This document shows, piece after piece, positions 1 through 9,895 of a DNA stretch of 64,000 bases. Both the position numbers and the translations under genes were made by a program. The notes beneath the pieces were generated by a model that worked only from the letters and a program-made list of their open reading frames with translations, did no database searches and was not told the origin of the DNA. Numbering within the stretch: the stretch's first letter is position 1; every line of letters starts with the position of its first letter. Origin of the DNA: Lunularia cruciata (taxonomy: Eukaryota > Streptophyta > Marchantiopsida > Lunulariales > Lunulariaceae); NCBI GenBank assembly GCA_948567375.1, contig OX419757.1:22444001-22508000 (forward strand), given 5' to 3'.

Positions 1-2
1 AT

Positions 3-992
3 GACGGATGGCATCCAATTGCATATTTCTCTCAAAAGTTGTTACCTGCAGAGCGCAACTACCACACCACAGAACGAGAAGAGTTGGCCATCGTTCTAGC
101 AACCAAGCATTGGAAGCACTACTTGGGCAAGAATGCATTTGTAGTAGAGATAGACCACAAGCTTCTAGTCTACCTTGAGACGCAGAAGGATCTATCTCGT
201 CACCAAATTTGGTGGGCAGAGTGGCAACAACGCTTCAACATGACAATCACCTACGTGGAAGGTAAGAAGCAACTTGCAGATGCATTCACCCGCATGCCAA
301 TGGCCAACAACTTGGTGGCAGAGGTTAAGATTAACCCTGAATTCTGGCAAGAGATTCTGGCTGCTACAAAAACTGATCCACAGATTGTAGAAGCACAATC
401 ATCCAAAGGTGTCACCAACACCCAAGGACTTACCTTTTGGGATGGCAGATTATGGATCCCAAATGTCCCAAAATTATGCAACACCATTCTAGCTGAATGT
501 CATGATTTGGCCATTGTAGCTCATGTTGGAGTGGACAAGACCTTGGATGCAATCAAGCGCCATTACTATTGGCCCAAGATGAGAAACGACGTGATGGATT
601 ATGTGCGTAGCTGCCTACTTTGTCAACAGAACAAAGCTTCTAATCAAGCTCCTGCAGGGCTCCTTCAACCTCTCCCCACTCCTACCCAACGTTGGGAACA
701 AGTGAGTGTGGACCTCGTCTGTGAATTACCCAAGACCACCTCAGGGTTTGACTCCATTGTGGTCTTTGTGGACCGGCTCAGCAAAATGATTCATGTATGC
801 CCTACCACCAAGGAGGTGACCGCTCCACAACTAGCTCAATTATACTTAGATGCAGTCTTTGCTCACCATGGCTTGTCTCAAGTACTCATCACCGATAGAG
901 GTACCCAATTCACCAGTTTGTTTTGGCAAACACTCTTTGGTTTCTTCAAAACCAAGTTGGCCATGTCTATAGCTTACCACCCACAAACAGAT
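3..992 (+). pseudogene. Element A pol: RNase H end, integrase zinc finger and core (interrupted)
   Basis: The frame beginning at base 3 is open to the B insertion. It starts in the RNase H region (HPIAYFSQKLLPAERNYHTT, then the DHK motif near 155-165). The integrase HHCC zinc-binding module follows: H at about 505 and 523 (HDLAIVAHVGVDKT) and CLLC at about 613-624. In the integrase core the first catalytic Asp is in SVDLVCELP (about 705) and the second in ITDRGTQF (about 890). The sequence stops at HPQTD, just before the region holding the catalytic Glu, because element B enters there. The frame has no internal stop, so this part decayed little before interruption. The last ~20 residues of the open frame after 992 are LTR sequence of B, not pol. 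Confidence 0.92.
988..992. repeat. Target-site duplication of element B (left copy)
   Basis: CAGAT lies directly before the B LTR. The right copy at 6600-6604 is TAGAT, one mismatch. Removing B and one copy restores the integrase reading HPQTD-GQTEWAN across the junction, which confirms the insertion point. Confidence 0.85.
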
Positions 993-1081
993 TGTAACAA
1001 TATGGAGTTTAGTGACAAAGTTAGTTGGGCTTACAAAGTAGCACATAAGACAAAGTAGCCTAGAATATTCCGGAAGTATCT

Positions 1082-1290
1082 AGGAAGCTTCTTGGGAAGC
1101 TTCCCAGTTAACTTAGCTTGCACCTTAAGTAAGTAGTTTCTAGAAGGAAACTTCTAGAAGCTTCCAACTAGCTTAGCTTGCACGCCAAGTAGGCGACTTC
1201 TAGAAGGAAGCTTCTTGAGAAGCTTCCTAATTAACTTGGCTTGCACTCTAAGAAAGCGGCTTGAGGAAGCTTCTTGAGAAGCTTCTCAAG
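1082..1290 (+). promoter_or_regulatory. Array of heat-shock-element-like blocks in B 5' LTR
   Basis: Four GAA/TTC-rich blocks lie at about 1082-1104, 1137-1165, 1198-1227 and 1264-1287, upstream of the TATA box. The block at 1151-1165 (CTTCTAGAAGCTTCC) is a perfect nTTCnnGAAnnTTCn heat-shock element. The 3' LTR copy has four perfect alternating units at 6328-6345. Heat-shock factors bind such inverted pentamers. Regulation by heat is inference from the motif alone. Confidence 0.6.
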
Positions 1291-1304
1291 GACCTTGTAT
1301 GCTA

Positions 1305-1314
1305 TCTATAAATA
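1305..1314 (+). promoter_or_regulatory. TATA box of B 5' LTR
   Basis: TCTATAAATA sits about 105 bp before the LTR end and just after the GAAGCTTC array. The 3' LTR has the same box at about 6487-6495. Transcription should start some 30 bp downstream. Confidence 0.7.
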
Positions 1315-1419
1315 CCAAAGCCAAAGTTCATGCTAGGCATTTGGAGTTTTCCCTCATTCAAGTGTCCCAATGTGAGTTTCCATTCTCTTATTTCTCTCCT
1401 CGGATTTGGTCTTTTACAT

Positions 1420-1431
1420 TGGTATCAGAGC
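1420..1431 (+). other. Element B primer binding site (tRNA-iMet)
   Basis: TGGTATCAGAGC lies one base after the LTR. This is the standard plant initiator-Met tRNA primer site. Confidence 0.92.
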
Positions 1432-1676
1432 AGGATGGGATGGATGGAATTTATGGACCACCAAATCCACTTCCACTGAACCATTGGGATCCACTACCCA
1501 AGCATCGTTTCACATAGTTCATCACCTCGCACTTTGGACAAGATTTTCTGCATATGATCACCATATTTGAGGAACCCTTGGTGCTTCCGGTTGTAACTTA
1601 TGGAGAACGGTGGACGTGCTGTTTCTATGTGTTGATAAATTAGATAGATTGGGAGTGGTGTGATAGAGGAGCAACC

Positions 1677-2582
1677 ATGGCGGCAATACCTGATGTTATC
1701 CTTGCTATGCAACAACAAATCAAGCACCTTACTTGATTGTTGGATGAACGAGATCTTTGATGACAAGAGCAGGTGGAGAGAGTACCAATTCGAGAAAGAG
1801 AAGATTGGATCATATTCCCTAAACCCAAGGTATTTGAAGGCAAGAATCTCTCGGGTGCAGTGGAGAATTTTGTGTTTGAGTGTGAATGTTATTTTGAAGC
1901 TACCAATCTACAAGGTGAGCAAAAACAGATTCTCTTGGCTTCTAGCTAATTGGATGGAGTAGCAAAGCTATGGTGGAGATTTTGAGTGGAGCGAGCCAAA
2001 CAACAAATGGTTGCACCAATCTTGACATGGGCAGAATTCAAGAGCGCAATAATCAGTCGGTTCCAAGCTATAAATGCCACACAAGCTGCACGGGATAAGT
2101 TGGCAAAGTTGAAACAGATTGGCTGTGTAAGAAGTTACATCATGTAGTTCCAAAACACCATCATGCAAATTCTAGATATTTTGGAAGGTGAAGCTCTGGA
2201 TCGATTTGTGAGGGGCTTGAAGGCAAGAACCAAATTAAAGGTAACCATGCAAGAGCCACAACACTTGGAGGAAACCATGCGGTTGGCCGAATGTTTTGAT
2301 TCCTTGGTGGCAACAACTTGGTCTCGACCTCAACCCCCACAAAGCCTGCCAATACACTACACACAAGTGGAGGAGCCAACACCAATGGAGATTGATGCAA
2401 TTCAACGAAGACCACTGGGCATGGCAGACAGGGAGAAACTACGACAAAATGGTGGTTGTTTTTATTGTCGCCAATTGGGGCATTGCATTGCTAAATATCC
2501 ACTTAACAATGGACAACCTCGACAAGTTGCCCAAGTGAAGGTTGTGGAGCGAAATGATCAGGGAAACAAGGAATCCCAGTAG
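1677..2582 (+). pseudogene. Element B gag
   Basis: An ATG at 1677 starts a frame that holds gag features to the stop at 2580-2582, with several in-frame stops. A retrotransposon-gag-like region (LTWAEFKSAIISRFQ at about 2020-2065, RFVRGLKARTKLKV near 2200) precedes a nucleocapsid zinc knuckle at about 2449-2495. The knuckle reads CFYCRQLGHCIAKY, so the last Cys of CX2CX4HX4C has become Tyr. The stops and the lost Cys make it non-functional. Confidence 0.85.
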
Positions 2583-2655
2583 GAGATTTCAAGCTACCTA
2601 TTAGTTCCAATGGGATTGAAGGCTAGACCTATGCAAGTCTACTTCACTTGCAAGT

Positions 2656-3519
2656 ATGATATCTAATAGGGGTTGTAGGATTTTGGTTGATTCTGGAAGT
2701 TCAAAGAATTGCATGTCTATGCAAGTAGCAAAGGAATTGGGTATTCCTATCAAGCTAGTGATTGGAAGTAGTTTGATGATGGCGGATGGTAGAAAGGGTT
2801 CTACATTCCGCACCTCACATCTTGTTACCTTCAAGATTGGGAAGGAGTATTTGGAGTGTATGAGGTTTGTAGTGGCACCTCTACGCTATGATATCATTCT
2901 GGGTCTACCTTGGCTTGAATGTCATAAGGTTCAATTCAATTGGACCCGACGCCAAATTCAAGTACAACACCAAGGTAGGAATTTCCAATTAGGTTGTCTG
3001 GCATCTCTGTGTAAGACACGTAAGAATAGTCAGTCCCAAGATGGGAAGTTTGTCGAGAAGGTAGCCATAGAGCAAATCTGGAAGGGAGATGAGTCCCAGG
3101 ATGGGAAGTTTGCCAAGAAGGCAACCATGGAGCAAGCTTGGAAGAGAGATGAGTCCCTAGAAGGGAAGTTTGTTAAGGAAGCAGCCATAGAGCAAGCTTT
3201 GGAGGAAGATAAGTCTATATTAGCAGTGTGGATCAAGCCAATTGCACAAGAACAATCTGAAGAGGGCCAAGTGCCGCATCAAGCAATGGTTGATCAGATA
3301 GTTCAGGAGTTTGCATATGTGTTTCCGGATGATTTGCCAAAGAGATTACCCTCCGATCAAGGTATGCCCTTCCAGATCGAGTTATTGCTAGGGAGTACTC
3401 TAGTGAGTAGACCAATCTATCGGCTCTCACCAAAGGAGTTGGAAGAGTTGCAAACAACACTTATAGGTTGTTGGAAAAGGATTTCATACAACATAGTACC
3501 TCTCCTTGCGGAGCACTAG
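2656..3519 (+). pseudogene. Element B aspartic protease and start of RT
   Basis: A frame shifted relative to gag encodes the retroviral-type protease: ILVDSGSSKNCMS at about 2680-2720 holds the D-S-G active site, and RYDIILGLPWLECH at about 2880-2925 is the usual C-terminal flap/ILG motif. A repetitive linker follows (about 3020-3210) made of four imperfect units of about 60 bp, each with SQDGKF/SLEGKF followed by an EQ(A/I)W motif. Then comes the start of RT ([14 protein letters not shown] near 3410). A frameshift near 3460-3470 moves the RT to another frame. This linker repeat is specific to B. Confidence 0.85.
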
Positions 3520-4196
3520 TACTATTTGTTCTAAAGAAGGATGGAGGACTTTGTTTCTGTATTGATTACCGTGGGTTCAATAAGCAAACCATGAAGAATG
3601 CATATCCCTTGCCTTGGATCGATGACTTACTTGATCAACTAAGTGGAGCACGTTACTTTTCCAAGTTGGATCTTTGTAGTGGCTATTGGTAAATTCCGAT
3701 TGAAAGAGAGGATGAGCAAAAGACTACCTTTTGTACAAGGTATGGACATTTTGAGTGGAGAGTTCTACCTTTCGGACTCACTAATGCTCTAACAGTCTTC
3801 ATGGATCAGATGCATTGGATGTTGGATGGACTATTGGATTGGTCAGTGGTGGTGTTCTTGGATGATATCTTAATCTATAGCAAGACAGAGGCAGAACACA
3901 TGAATCATGTATGAGAAGTCCTAAGATGACTACAACAATGGAAATTTTACTGCAAGAAGTCAAATTGTGCTTTTTGGCATAAGGAGGTTACCTTCTTGGG
4001 TCATAAGATCTCATTAGAGGGGATCAAGATGGAGGAAGAGAAGATCAAGGCCATTACTGATTGGCCTATCCCAAAGGATGCTACAAAATTACGGGCATTC
4101 AATGGATTGGCCAGTTTTTACCGGCGGTTCATCCATTATTATGCTCATGTGGCTGCACCATTGACTGACCTCTTGGGAAAGAAGTCGAGCTTCTAG
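3468..4196 (+). pseudogene. Element B reverse transcriptase
   Basis: RT motifs are read in one frame with stops: [11 protein letters not shown] (about 3560), [23 protein letters not shown] followed by a stop where Gln is expected (about 3690), LPFGLTNA (about 3770), and the catalytic FLDDILIYS at about 3855-3880. The thumb/connection region follows (VTFLGHKISLEGI, RAFNGLASFYRRF). Stops at about 3913 and 3925 stand where Arg CGA codons are expected. The catalytic Asp pair survives, but the reading frame does not. Confidence 0.9.
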
Positions 4197-4643
4197 TGGA
4201 ACACCAAACATGAAGAAGCATTCCAGAAGTTGAAACATATGGTGTCTTCAAGACCCATTCTTCAACCATATGATCCTCAACTACCTTGTGTGGTTGATTT
4301 TGATGCTTCTAAATTTGCAATTGGAGCTATGTTGCAACAAGAATTTCCAAATGGACTACATCCCATTGCCTTTGTGTCTTGCCGACTAAATACAGTTGAA
4401 AGAAATTATTCTGCTCGAGATCAGGAACAACTTGCAATGGTATATGCCACCAAGGTATGGAGGCATTATCTCTTGGGGAAACAAGTGATCATGCAAACTG
4501 ATCACAAGCCATTGTTGCGGACCTTACACCTGGAGCACATGAAGAGTCGACATCATCGATGGGAAGAGCAACTTCAATTGTTTGACATCAAACTTGAGTA
4601 CAAACCAGGTTGGTTCCATGTCATCCCGGATGCTCTATCATGA
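4197..4643 (+). pseudogene. Element B RNase H
   Basis: It continues in the RT frame after a stop at 4194. FDASKFAIGAMLQQE carries the first catalytic Asp, RNYSARDQEQLAMV the Glu region, and TDHKPLLRTLHL the next Asp (about 4495-4520). PDALS at about 4625-4640 ends at a stop where Arg (CGA to TGA) is expected. The length and motif order match the usual Ty3/gypsy RNase H. Confidence 0.9.
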
Positions 4644-4723
4644 AGACTTGATTTGAAGTCCCTTCCTCTCATCGTAGTAGCAATTACGATGGTGTCAATT
4701 GACCCCAAGATCCATAACGAGTT

Positions 4724-5975
4724 TTGGTTAGCTCTACAACAAGATCCCTCTTCCAAATGGTACATGATTGTCTAATAACAGGTGATAAGGAGTACAACAC
4801 CTTCTCCTTCAAGGAAGGCCTTCCATTCCATGCGGACCAAATCTATGTTCCAGCCAAAGGTGATCTTCAACTTGTGCGCCTTCAAGAAGCCCATGATTTA
4901 CCCATCGTCGGTTACATGGGTGTGGACAAGACCTTGGGTACCCTCCAACGTCAATAGTGGTGGCCCACCATGACACGAGATGTTCAATAATTTGTCAGAT
5001 CGTGTGAGAGCTGCCAACGTAACAAGGCCAGTAACCAGAAGCCAAGTGGACTCCTTCAACCACTCGCCATTCCATCCACTTGCTAGGAGCTTGGATCTCA
5101 TCACATCCTTGCCAAAGACAAAACAAGGACACACCGCAATTGTGGTGTTTGTGGATAAGCTTAGTAAGCAAATCCACTTGGCACCAACCTATGATACCGT
5201 GGATGCTCCAACCTTAGCACAAATCTACTTTGACAATGTCTTCAAGCATCATGGGATGCCACATGTACTCATCTCTGACCGTGATCCTTGATTTATTGGG
5301 AAGTTTTGGCAAGCACTCTTCCAGATACTCGGCACCAAGCTTGCTTTGTCCATGGCCCATCATCCTCAAACTGATGGACAAACTGAACATGCAAATCGTA
5401 CATTGGAGGATATGTTGCAAGCCTTTGTCAATGTCCACCATACCAATTGGGATGAATGTCTTGCAGCTACAGAATTTGGCTACAACAATTCCAAACAGGC
5501 AAGCACCGGATTTTCTCCCTTCTTTCTCAATTTTGGCCAAGGTCCGCTTGTTCCAGATTCTCTTCTTGCTCCCCCTCCATCTCAGGTTCCTCATACTTCC
5601 ACATTCTTGACCACTATATCCCAATTGCTCCAACAAGCCAAGTCTCACCTCCTTGTTGCTCAGAATTGCCAAAAACAATATGCGGACTACCATTGTCGTG
5701 ATCTCACCTTTGAAGTTGGTGATAAAGTCATGCTATCCTCCAGTAACCTCCCCCTCCCACTTGATACCCAAGTTTGTAAACTTGCCCCTAACTGGATAGG
5801 ACCCTTTGATATCACCCAAATTGTTTCTCCTGTTGCTTATCGACTTGCCTTACCTTGTCACATGCATATCTATCCTATCTTTCATGTTTCCAAGTTGAAA
5901 CCCTTTGTTCCTAACCCCTCTTCCTTTTCCTCTCGTGTCCAACCTCCCCCTCTTCATGTCCCTATCAATGATCAT
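4724..5975 (+). pseudogene. Element B integrase
   Basis: The zinc-binding module begins at HDLPIVGYMGVDKT (about 4890). After a stop and frameshift the core reads SLDLITSLPKTK (first Asp, about 5090), LISDRDP then a stop in place of Arg (second Asp, about 5275), and HPQTDGQTEHANRT (catalytic Glu, about 5365-5395). From 5346 the frame is open through the C-terminal GPFDITQI and HPIFHVSKL-type module into the chromodomain. The D, D and E residues are present, but stops and frameshifts break the protein. Confidence 0.9.
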
Positions 5976-6170
5976 GAGGAGTACGAAGTTGATCGTATCC
6001 TTGCACGTCGCTATATCCAACGAGGCCGGCACCAACATACGGAGTACAAGGTCCTTTGGAAAGGATATCCCCTTCATGATGCCACCTGGGAGCCTCTTTC
6101 TCACCTCCAAAATGCACAAACGGCCATCCAAGAATTTGAAGCTTCACTGGTGACGAGGACGTTACCAACT
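5976..6170 (+). pseudogene. Element B chromodomain at integrase C-terminus
   Basis: EYEVDRILARRYIQ, then EYKVLWKGYPLHDATWEP, is a typical chromodomain (aromatic cage and WKGY...TWEP motif). It places B among the chromoviruses. In that group the domain is thought to guide integration by binding methylated histone H3. It is in frame with the integrase C-terminus. The open frame ends inside the 3' LTR. Confidence 0.93.
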
Positions 6171-6182
6171 AGCGGCGGGGGA
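6171..6182 (+). other. Element B polypurine tract
   Basis: GCGGCGGGGGAA lies three bases before the 3' LTR, where plus-strand DNA priming is expected. Confidence 0.75.
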
Positions 6183-6185
6183 ATA

Positions 6186-6599
6186 TGTAACAATATGGAG
6201 TTTAGCGACAAAGTTAGTCGGGCTTACAAAGTAGCACATAAGACAAAGTAGCCTAGAATATTCCGGAAGTATCTAGGAAGCTTCCTAGTTAACTTAGCTT
6301 GCACCTTAAGTAAGTAGCTTCTAGAAGGAAGCTTCTAGAAGCTTCCAACTAGCTTAGCTTGCATGCCAAGTAGGCGGCTTCTAGAAGGAAGCTTCTTGAG
6401 AAGCTTCCTAGTTAACTTGGCTTGCACTCTAAGAAAGCGGCTTGAGGAAGCTTCTTGAGAAGCTTCTCAAGGACCTTGTATGCTACCTATAAATACCAAA
6501 GCCAAAGCTCATGCTAGGCATTTGGAGTTTTCCCTCATTCAAGTGTCCCAATGTGAGTTTCCATTCTCCTATTTCTCTCCTCAGATTTGGTCTTTTACA
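6186..6599 (+). repeat. Element B 3' LTR (414 bp)
   Basis: It matches 993-1418 apart from a 12 bp indel and scattered substitutions. At 6328-6345 it carries GAAGCTTCTAGAAGCTTC, four perfect alternating heat-shock pentamers. The duplication TAGAT follows at 6600-6604. Confidence 0.95.
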
Positions 6600-6604
6600 T
6601 AGAT

Positions 6605-7390
6605 GGCCAAACAGAGTGGGCTAATCACACAATTGAAGACATGTTACGCGGCTTCACCTTAGACGAGCAAGAGAGGTGGGACAACCTACTCCCGTTGGTG
6701 GAATTTGCTTACAACAATTTAGTGAATGCATCTACCCAGGTCACTCAGTTCTTCCTCATGTATGGTGAGCATCCCTTCACACCTTCTAGCTTGATGAAGA
6801 TCCATCCAATGGCTACCAAGGTCGATGCAGTCAACACATTTGTTTCTAGAATCCAACAAGGTGTGGAGAGCGCCAAGCACAGATTACAGATTGTGCAAAA
6901 TCAATAGAAGCAGTATGCTAATGCACACTGTCAGCACATGGAGTTCAATGTTGGGGATCAAGTTTAGCAACCAACCTCACATTAGTTGGACCTCGTAAGC
7001 TCAGACCTCATTTTATTGGGCCTTTCTCGATTCTTCATTGCATTGGCGCTATGGCCTATCACCTTGAGCTACCACCACACACAAAGATCCATCCAGTGTT
7101 CCATGTCTCCCTACTATGCAAATATGCTCCCTGATCAGGCCAGGGTCATTCCACACCAGACATTCGACCTTGTCCGACACTCATTGATGGCACAGAGGAA
7201 TATGAAGTAGAGCGGATCCTCCAAAAATGCATGCATGGTACTCGCCACCTGCGGGTGGACTATCTAGTACAATGGAAAGGTTACCCTCTCTATGAAGCAA
7301 CCTGGGAGCTTGCTGCCAATTTGGCACATGCACCGGTGTTGGTGTAAGTATTTGAGCAACAATTGCACAACGAGGACGTTGCGTCTTAAA
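6605..7390 (+). pseudogene. Element A integrase C-terminal half and chromodomain
   Basis: The sequence resumes exactly where A was cut, with GQTEWANHTIEDMLRGF (the catalytic Glu). It continues through VEFAYNNLVNAS and the GPF-type module in shifted frames (6986-7210). The chromodomain is at about 7198-7375 (YEVERILQKCMHG, DYLVQWKGYPLYEATWE). A TAG replaces Gln after RLQIVQNQ at about 6905, and short deletions break the frame near 6965 and 7350. The minus-strand element C has a cleaner copy of the same region. Confidence 0.9.
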
Positions 7391-7402
7391 AGGAGGGAGG
7401 TT
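7388..7402 (+). other. Element A polypurine tract
   Basis: AAAAGGAGGGAGG lies directly before the 3' LTR. The same tract precedes the C 3' LTR at 47236-47251 on the minus strand. Confidence 0.8.
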
Positions 7403-8146
7403 TGTAATACCAAGAGCTACCCATATGATCTAGATGTGAAATTTAGTTTGGTAACATCTAGAATGATGTTATACATGATGGTCAAAATAGATAAGATAGA
7501 AGTATCATCAAAAGAGTACTTCTACTAATAGAGCAGAAACCAAAATAGACTTGAGAACCTTAGAACCAATAGCTAGACATATGACTTAAAGGTGAGAATT
7601 GGTTTGGTAACATCTGGAAGGATGTTACACATGATTGACTTAACAGATCAAAAAGAGGTATCACCAAAAGGGGACTTCTAATAATAGAGTAGGAACCAAA
7701 ATATGCCTGAAATCTTTGAAGGCAATTTCGGAGGCCTAAACGGATGAATTAGGCCTTGAAAATGTGCACATTCCCCCCCACCAACAAATGGAAGGCTGGC
7801 CTTCCCCCCCTCCCTTGCTTTGTCTAGTCGAGAGCTTTCCAACGGTACCTTACTCACGTGATTCTGAGGTTCTTACAGGAAGATTCACTAAAAGATTCCC
7901 TCCGGTCAAAGCTTGTTTGACCAACCAGATAGGACCTAGACCAGACATGTCACCCATCCAAGTAAGTAATCCAAGGGTGGAGCTTGCTGACATGTCACCT
8001 ATCTGTGTCCCTAATCCTATGGTGGAGCTTCCTTGGAGGAGATCCTTTTTGTCTATATAATAACGAGAAGGTGCTCCCTTGGGGCATCGATTGTTTGAGT
8101 GTACAATCTGTGTTATTCTCTCTTCTCTTGACCTTGGAGTATTACA
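7403..8146 (+). repeat. Element A 3' LTR (744 bp)
   Basis: It has perfect 7 bp inverted ends TGTAATA...TATTACA. The two LTRs of element C (46497-47235 and 52355-53047) match it in reverse orientation. A TATA-like CTATATAAT is at about 8052-8060. GGTAC (8147-8151) should be one copy of the target duplication; the other is outside the window. Confidence 0.93.
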
Positions 8147-8285
8147 GGTACTTGTGGTGGTTCTAGTTGCAGGTTGCAATATTTGGTTACTTTGTCATGA
8201 TAGATTTCTTTGGGGATTCTAGAGGAGATAATGTAGTAGCATTACTTGGAGTGGCACTTTATATCAACTTGTATCTCAAGTCTCA

Positions 8286-9895
8286 ATGAAGGAGGAGATT
8301 GACTTTGAGTTGGAGTTTGACATAGGAGTTGATTTAGTTGAGAGTGCACTTGTTGTGTCCGCATTGTTATTGTGGGACATGGAAAAGATTTATGGGGCCT
8401 CTAAAAGTCCAAGGCATTTTTCTGGTATAGTGTGTACCATTGAGCTAGATGACTTCATCCAAGAGTTTGATAGTTGGTGTGATCTGTAGCATATCCAAAA
8501 CCCAATGTTGTTCATTCCTCTCATGGCATAAAAGGGGTTGTTTTAGCAGTTGGAGGGTCCACTAATAGATGACAACCAGGATTTCAAGAGAGCTGGAAGT
8601 GAGCTCTCTTGAACTCATGAGGAGATTGAGCTATGGAGACAATATTCGTCGTTAAACTATATCTCCATCACTTCAGGCTTAGTTTTTAGGGTTAAATTGG
8701 TTGTACCCATGAGTTCTAGCTCTAGTAGCATTGGAGGGTCTCTTGGAGATGGTGCTACTATGAGTGGAGGTACTACTACAAGAGGTGGTTAAGTACCAGG
8801 GTTTAAACCCATGGTGGAGTTCTTCTAGTGTTTGAGGTAAAACTAACTACCAAGGAGTGCGGACTGACAAGCTGAGGAGTTTATAGGAAGTTCCAATGGA
8901 AGGCTAGAGAGAGCCTACTCAAGGCATACACTTGCATGAGACACTAATCAGTTTTAGTCAAGGAGTTACTAAGGCCCATGCAATCCAATTTTGGTATGGG
9001 ATACTAGAAAAATGGTTATGATGTAGAGTCCTAGATGCTATGTTGTTATGGGCTACTTTGCCTACTTTGGTAGTGGTCTTTGGTTTGGCTGAACGTATTG
9101 AGCTCAACATGGTGGAGGAGAGAGTGGTGGCATTTGGATTTGGTAGGGAGATCTCATCCACAACAATTATTTCTTCCAAAGTGCAATAGCGTGCACCATG
9201 CCATGTTGGTTTTTGAGGACAAGATAGACAGCCTAGGTCTTATAGAGCAAGAGGGAGGCCTGAGTGTAGCTAGACCTTTACCTTCATTTTTGGGTCAATA
9301 GCAGCCAATGAGTGGTGGTGTTGCTTGTTGGACTTGTAGTGGACCTCATCACAAGAGAGAGTGCACTCAAGGCAATGGACTTGATACCTCTGGTGCATCA
9401 TAGCCAGCATAGAGATAGTGTGAGCATTGCCATAAATTTGGTCATGCCAATGACCAATGCTTTGACCTACACCTGGAGTTACGGAGTGGTAGAATTGTTA
9501 TGGCAGGTGGTAGAGAAGCTCCAAGTCATGGAGGATGAGGTAGTAGAGGTGGTGGTAAAGGATCCACACCTAGTAGGGGTGCAGTACCTGCCCTTATTTT
9601 TTATACAGCCATGGCTACTTGCATTGAGTAGTTGCAACAAAGATTAGCTAGCATGGTCATAACTCAAAGGAGATTAGATTTGGGTGCTAAGGCTTCCATT
9701 TCATATGTTAGTGATAGAGACACCTTGGATTTCATGTGCGGAGCAACACAAGTGGATGCATCTGCCGTAATAACTAGGAGTGTTGTACATGCTCCGGAGC
9801 CTAGAGGAGCATTAGTGGAGTTGGACCTACAAAGAGGAGAGGCTGGTAGACAGGCCAGACCTCCCGAGTGTTTTACACTCTCAAAGGCACTATAA
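8286..9895 (+). pseudogene. Element E gag with two CCHC zinc knuckles
   Basis: Fragments in all three frames give a gag-like protein: LDDFIQEFDSWCDL at about 8445-8490, a Ser/Gly-rich stretch (about 8710-8790), and GSSNGRLERAYSRHTLARD at about 8890-8940. Two zinc knuckles follow: CWTCSGPHHKREC at about 9327-9365 and CEHCHKFGHANDQC at about 9420-9461, with a Gly/Arg-rich tail. The second knuckle is a perfect CX2CX4HX4C. The knuckles are in different frames, so there is at least one indel. Role inferred from family: genomic RNA packaging. Confidence 0.75.

Larger units (their letters stand above)
993..1418 (+). repeat. Element B 5' LTR (426 bp)
   Basis: It begins TGTAACAATATGG and ends TTTTACA, just before the primer binding site. 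The 3' LTR (6186-6599) matches it almost throughout. The upstream half consists of roughly 65 bp degenerate repeats, each with a GAAGCTTC-rich core. A TATA box follows at 1305-1314. Confidence 0.95.
993..6599 (+). mobile_element. Element B: complete but decayed chromovirus (Ty3/gypsy) inserted in A
   Basis: The element has two LTRs (993-1418 and 6186-6599) with TGTAA...TTACA inverted ends, a tRNA-iMet primer site, gag, protease, RT, RNase H, integrase, chromodomain and a polypurine tract, in the usual chromovirus order. It is flanked by CAGAT/TAGAT. The 5' LTR is 12 bp longer than the 3' LTR because of an extra CTTGGGAAGCTT-like block near 1090-1101. Several nonsense codons and at least two frameshifts show it is dead. 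Its protein is clearly different from the A/C family, so A and B are separate families. Confidence 0.95.
1..8146 (+). mobile_element. Element A: chromodomain Ty3/gypsy retrotransposon, 3' part, split by element B
   Basis: The window opens inside the RNase H domain of a Ty3/gypsy pol. The reading continues through the integrase zinc finger and core to 992, is broken by element B (993-6599), and resumes at 6605 with the rest of the integrase, a chromodomain, a polypurine tract and a 744 bp 3' LTR. The 5' LTR, gag, protease and RT lie upstream of the window. Element C on the minus strand (46497-53047) is a complete member of the same family and served as the guide. A itself appears to be inserted in the gag region of element E, because E-like sequence begins directly after its LTR. 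Confidence 0.93.

Noticed and set aside
5214-5693. Minus-strand 159-codon ORF
   Set aside because: Shadow of the B integrase, which has recognisable catalytic motifs on the plus strand.
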